Source of the DNA: CAZAFM01 sp964484395
Lineage (GTDB): Bacteria > Campylobacterota > Campylobacteria > Campylobacterales > CAZAFM01
Reading direction: 5' to 3'
Assembly (NCBI GenBank): GCA_964484395.1
Contig: CAZAFM010000001.1
Location: forward strand, 1-47,529
DNA length: 47,529 nt
In this document: in pieces, positions 43,261 to 47,529 of the stretch
Layout of the letters: the number at the start of each line of letters is the position of its first letter
Position numbering within the stretch: position 1 is the stretch's first letter
The notes under the pieces: generated by a model
What the model was told of the DNA's origin: nothing
Seen by the model: only the letters and a program-made list of their open reading frames with translations
Databases searched by the model: none
Position numbers and translations under genes: made by a program

Positions 43261-46200
43261 ATGACAAAGTTTAGTTTAGAAAAAAGCATAGTTACAATTG
43301 TATTTGCACTTTTGATTATGATTTATGGACTTGTTTCATTTTTTGACCTACCTAGGGCAAAAGATCCCGGATTCACCGTTAGAACTGCAACAGTAGTTAC
43401 ATATTTTCCCGGTGCAAGCGCACAAAGAGTAGAGCAGCTTGTAACAGACAAATTAGAAAAAACCATTCAGCAGATGCCCGAGATAGATAATATCACCTCC
43501 ACTTCCAAAAGTGGGGTTTCTGTTATTTTTGTAAATATCTTAGATGAGTACTCAAATATGCGCGAAATTTGGGACTCGCTTAGAAGGAAGGTGCAAAAAG
43601 GTGCAAGAGAGTTACCGCAAAGTGCTTCACCTCCGATTGTAAATGATGAGTTTGGAGATGTGTTTGGGACTATGATTGCTCTTAGTGGGGATGATTTGAG
43701 CTATGAGGAGCTTGAAGATAAGGCAAAAGATACAAGAGATATACTACTAAGACTACAAGATGTTGCCAAAGTCAATCTTCATGGAGTTCAGCCAAAAAGA
43801 GTATTTATAAATTTTAAAAACTCCAAACTCACAAAACTGAACATTAGCCCCTCTTATATAAAAAAGATTCTAGAGCAAAAAAATATTGTTTATTCAGGCG
43901 GAGAGATAAAAGTAGATACCTCTAGATTTTCTATAGAGCCTACAGGTAACTATGAAAATATAGAGCAAATCAAAAATACACTCATCCCTCTTTCTTCAGA
44001 TGAGTTTGTTTATCTAAGAGATATTGCTCAAGTTAAAAAAGGGTATGAAGACCCAAGTAGTTATCTTGTAAGAAAAAATGGAGAAAAAACGATTCTGATT
44101 GCTATCTCTATGAAAGAAGATGGAGATATCATCCGACTAGGGGAAGAAATAGACCAAAAAATGCAATACATACAAAGCAAACTTCCTCTTGGTACCACTA
44201 TGGAAAAAGTCTTCAATGAGCCAAAGATAGTTGAAGATATTGTAGGAAATTTTGTTAACAATCTTTTGCAAGCCATGGTGCTTGTTATACTTATTATGCT
44301 CTTTTCTTTGGGGCTAAGAACAGGTTTGATTGTAGCTGTCTTAATCCCGATGTCAGTTTTGACCTCTTTTATAATAATGAAAATCTTTGATATCTGGCTT
44401 GATCAAGTCTCTCTAGCAGCCCTTATTATCTCTCTTGGTTTATTAGTTGATAGTGCAATTGTTATGAGCGAGGCAATTATGGTGCGGATGCAACAGGGTA
44501 AAGATGTTTTTAAAGCGGGCATTGAGAGTGCTAAAGAGCTTAGAATTCCTCTTTTAACCTCTGCTTTAACTACCGCAGCAGCGTTTTTACCTATTTTTCT
44601 AGCACAATCAACAACCGGAGAGTATACACGCTCTATTTTTAAAGTTGTAACTATTACGCTTTTGAGTGCGTGGTTTCTTGCTATGACCCTAACCCCGGTC
44701 TTGAGCAGGTACTTTATGAAAAAAGAGAAAAGAGAGAGTAATCAACTCATCATTAGCACCTATGAAAAGTTTTTAAAATTTATTCTAAATCACCGCATAA
44801 AAACACTAGGGGTTGTTTTAGTTATTTTTGTAGCTTCAATTAAATTAATGGACTACATTCCTAAGATGTTTTTTCCTCCCTCTACAGAAGCAAGCTTCAC
44901 ACTTGAAATGAGGCTTCCAGCAGGTACTGCTATTGAAACAACAAAAGCAGATGTAGAAAAGATTGAAAACTACATAGAGCAAAACTATATGCAAAAAGAT
45001 GAAAAAGTTGAGAGTATTGTCTCTTTTATCGGAAAGAGTGCCCCTAGGTTTTGGCTCTCCTATGAACAAGAGTTAGCAAGCACGGAGTACGCAACGATAC
45101 TAGTTAACACAACAAAATATGAGCATATAAACAGTGTTAGAAGAGATATAGAAAGCTTTGCACTAAAAAACTTTCCTGATATGCAAGTAAGCACTGAATC
45201 TTTGCAAAATGGTCCCCCTGTAACCCATCCTGTAGAGATTCGCATAAGTGGCGAAGATACAGATGAACTGTTTTCTATAGCTTCAAAAATTAAGCAAAAA
45301 CTAGCAACGCTAGAAGGGGCAAAAAATATCGCCGATGACTGGGGTATACAAAGCGAAAAGCTTGTTGTTAAGATCGATGAAGCAAAAGCTTTGAAAAATA
45401 ATATTTCTAATCTTGATATTGCTCTATCATTACAAAGTGCGATGAGCGGATATGAGGTGAGTACTTTTAGAAAGGAGGATGACTTAATTCCCATAGTTTT
45501 GAGATTGGATGATAGCTCTAAAGATAATATTGACAAGCTACAAACTATCAGTGTCTACTCTCAAAAAACTGGTCAAAGCGTTCCACTTTCACAAGTAGCA
45601 TCTATACAAACAGTATATGAGGAAGCAAAAATCATACGACGAGACAGGCAAAAAACTATTACTGTGTTTTCTCAAATTACTGAAGAAGCAAATGCTTTAG
45701 AGTTGTTTGAAAAGATTACTCCTTTTATGAAAAAGCTAGAAAAGAACTTTGATTTGGGATATTATTATGAATTTGGTGGAGAGTATGAAGCATCGGGCAG
45801 AGCCAATGAATCAATTATTAAAAATATACCTCTTACTTTTATGATTATAATTTTGCTTTTAGTAGCACAGTTTAACTCACTTAAAAAAACTTTGATTATA
45901 ATGCTTACTATTCCTTTGGGTATTATTGGTGTGCTTGCGGGACTTTGGCTGACAAATTCATATTTTGGCTTTATGACACTACTTGGTATTATATCTTTGA
46001 GTGGTATTGTTATAAACAATGCTATTGTTTTATTAGAAAGAATAGAGCTTGAAAGACAAAAGGCAAAAACAGCCTATGAAGGCTTGATTAAAGCTTGCAA
46101 AAGCAGGTTTAGACCTATAATGCTTACTACTTTTACTACTATTTTAGGATTGATTCCTTTGTGGTACAGTGGCGGGGTGATGTGGGAACCGATGGCCATT

Positions 46201-46302
46201 TCTATCATCTTTGGACTGCTCTTTGCTACAGTGCTGACACTTGGGTTCGTACCTGTTTTATATGCTATGATATATGGAGTTAAAAGCAAGGAAAACTGCT
46301 AA
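43261..46302 (+). CDS. RND-family efflux transporter, AcrB-like (HAE1 type)
   Basis: This 1013-residue proton-driven exporter of the inner membrane has the expected 12-helix, two-docking-loop layout. The N-terminus FSLEKSIVTIVFALLIMIYG and YFPGASAQRVEQLVTDKLEK are typical. TM4 reads LGLLVDSAIVMSEAI, so the first proton-relay aspartate is present and the second is Ser. In TM10, SGIVINNAIVLLE has Asn where AcrB has its key lysine. Both changes are seen among RND proteins, so it may still pump, but the substrate class cannot be told. It follows the adaptor by 9 nt and ends the operon. Confidence 0.93.
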   Translation: MTKFSLEKSIVTIVFALLIMIYGLVSFFDLPRAKDPGFTVRTATVVTYFPGASAQRVEQLVTDKLEKTIQQMPEIDNITSTSKSGVSVIFVNILDEYSNMREIWDSLRRKVQKGARELPQSASPPIVNDEFGDVFGTMIALSGDDLSYEELEDKAKDTRDILLRLQDVAKVNLHGVQPKRVFINFKNSKLTKLNISPSYIKKILEQKNIVYSGGEIKVDTSRFSIEPTGNYENIEQIKNTLIPLSSDEFVYLRDIAQVKKGYEDPSSYLVRKNGEKTILIAISMKEDGDIIRLGEEIDQKMQYIQSKLPLGTTMEKVFNEPKIVEDIVGNFVNNLLQAMVLVILIMLFSLGLRTGLIVAVLIPMSVLTSFIIMKIFDIWLDQVSLAALIISLGLLVDSAIVMSEAIMVRMQQGKDVFKAGIESAKELRIPLLTSALTTAAAFLPIFLAQSTTGEYTRSIFKVVTITLLSAWFLAMTLTPVLSRYFMKKEKRESNQLIISTYEKFLKFILNHRIKTLGVVLVIFVASIKLMDYIPKMFFPPSTEASFTLEMRLPAGTAIETTKADVEKIENYIEQNYMQKDEKVESIVSFIGKSAPRFWLSYEQELASTEYATILVNTTKYEHINSVRRDIESFALKNFPDMQVSTESLQNGPPVTHPVEIRISGEDTDELFSIASKIKQKLATLEGAKNIADDWGIQSEKLVVKIDEAKALKNNISNLDIALSLQSAMSGYEVSTFRKEDDLIPIVLRLDDSSKDNIDKLQTISVYSQKTGQSVPLSQVASIQTVYEEAKIIRRDRQKTITVFSQITEEANALELFEKITPFMKKLEKNFDLGYYYEFGGEYEASGRANESIIKNIPLTFMIIILLLVAQFNSLKKTLIIMLTIPLGIIGVLAGLWLTNSYFGFMTLLGIISLSGIVINNAIVLLERIELERQKAKTAYEGLIKACKSRFRPIMLTTFTTILGLIPLWYSGGVMWEPMAISIIFGLLFATVLTLGFVPVLYAMIYGVKSKENC

Positions 46303-46340
46303 AACTGATTTTTTTGCATACTAAATCATATAATCATCCT

Positions 46341-46371
46341 CCCCCAAACCCCCACCCCCACACAAATTCCC
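46341..46371 (-). other. Potential G-quadruplex tract (G-rich on minus strand)
   Basis: Runs of five C at 46341-46345, 46349-46353 and 46355-46359 and CCC at 46369-46371 mean that the minus strand has four G-runs of at least three. This is rare in such AT-rich DNA. It lies between the efflux operon and the rRNA promoter. Confidence 0.6.
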
Positions 46372-46401
46372 ACAAATTTTACTCTTTTTCCCTAAAACCT
46401 C

Positions 46402-46430
46402 TTGACTTTGAATTATTTTTTGTATACAAT
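46402..46430 (+). promoter_or_regulatory. rRNA operon promoter
   Basis: TTGACT (46402-46407) and TACAAT (46425-46430) are 17 bp apart. It lies about 330 bp before the 16S gene and is the strongest promoter-like pair in the region. Confidence 0.8.
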
Positions 46431-46620
46431 TTCACCTCCTTAAGCAACAGAGCTTAACGGACTTGGCTTTTTCAGAACGAGTTGTTCTAAAAAGTGTGTT
46501 TCTTTTTCATTAATATATACAGTCTCTTTAAGAGTCTGCGATCTTTAAAAACCGAGTTGTTCAAACAAACTATGTGCAGGGTTCACGAATATTTCAAGAA
46601 CTAAATAGTTATATTAAAAA

Positions 46621-46658
46621 TTTGAAGCTTTATACACAATCTTGTGTATAGGTTCAAA
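46621..46658 (+). other. 16S leader hairpin
   Basis: TATACACAA pairs with TTGTGTATA (9 bp, 46631-46650), and flanking TTTGAA (46621-46626) pairs with TTCAAA (46653-46658), making a long, slightly bulged hairpin. It may serve in rRNA processing. Confidence 0.6.
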
Positions 46659-46668
46659 CACAACATAC

Positions 46669-46757
46669 AAATACGGGTCTAACTAACAAAGAGCTCTCTG
46701 CTGAAGAGAACTCAGCGTTAGCGTAGGCATAAATGGCTTCGCCATTTAGCCGTATTT
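46669..46757 (+). other. Structured 16S 5' processing region
   Basis: AAATACGG (46669-46676) can pair with CCGTATTT (46750-46757), closing over two inner hairpins: GAG-TCTCT with AGAGA-CTC (about 46691-46713) and AAATGGC-TTC-GCCATTT (46731-46747). The 16S gene begins right after it. Confidence 0.5.

Positions 46758-47529
<772 letters not shown>

Larger units (their letters stand above)
46303..46757. other. Intergenic region: C-rich tract, rrn promoter and 16S leader
   Basis: No protein gene is supported. It contains a C-rich stretch (46341-46371), the rRNA promoter (46402-46430), a boxA-like GATCTTTAAAAA (about 46540-46551), and the leader hairpins listed separately. Confidence 0.8.

Noticed and set aside
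46303..46757. tRNA genes near the rRNA operon
   Set aside because: I found no cloverleaf or TTCGAATC-like T-arm in the leader. tRNAs, if any, should lie in the 16S-23S spacer beyond the window.

Overview
The window looks like a chromosomal scaffold of a Campylobacterota (Epsilonproteobacteria) member, probably a free-living sulfur-oxidiser relative such as the Sulfurimonas/Sulfurovum group; I cannot place the genus. The grounds are AT-rich coding, a CheA with a C-terminal receiver domain next to CheV and CheW, the gene runs serB-tal-pilT-rplY-pth-lptG-lysA-pheA and fabZ-lpxA-clpX-mreB-mreC-carB, and a 16S rRNA start that reads like this phylum. A 100-base run of N at 36681-36780 shows a scaffold join, and the window ends inside 16S rRNA.

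Layout. (1) 1-3414 is accessory: a cytosine-5 DNA methyltransferase, a ParB-like DGNRR-motif protein cut by the window edge, and an AAA ATPase of the DUF4143-associated type. (2) 3425-10668 (minus) is a tight housekeeping run for aromatic and lysine biosynthesis, LPS export, translation, a PilT motor ATPase, transaldolase and SerB; a MetF-like gene is divergent at 10754. (3) 11676-25385 (minus) is another nearly gapless run: CoA-binding protein, ilvA, dnaE, sensor histidine kinase, thiS, argC, phosphoesterase, cheV, cheA, cheW. (4) 25520-26704 (plus) holds a UPF0175/PIN toxin-antitoxin pair and a small unknown gene. (5) 26701-36297 (minus) is the queH-fabZ-lpxA-clpX-mreB-mreC-carB-Sua5 run. 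(6) 36298-40087 is a toxin-antitoxin and repeat cluster around the scaffold gap: DUF4258/DUF2283, DUF2442, BrnT/BrnA, a helix-turn-helix gene with a YoeB-type pair, and a Phd/RelE pair. Both RelE-superfamily toxins here carry an in-frame stop while their antitoxins are intact. (7) 40388-46302 (plus) is a complete tripartite RND efflux operon. (8) 46402-47529 is an rRNA promoter, a structured leader and the 5' third of 16S rRNA.

The most striking feature is in the 16S gene. About 267 nt that do not belong to a normal 16S rRNA sit between the conserved GGGGGAAA and GGTTTACCGCT segments. Their ends pair in a stem of about 32 bp, and further stems lie inside. This is the hallmark of an rRNA intervening sequence, expected to be cut out by RNase III to leave a fragmented 16S rRNA. 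Other points worth a second look are the two dead toxins, a regulator-antitoxin-toxin trio with an inverted repeat in its promoter spacer, a probably leaderless brnT, and a dispersed repeat of up to 67 bp found three times between the toxin-antitoxin genes. I see no CRISPR array, no tRNA gene and no complete insertion sequence.
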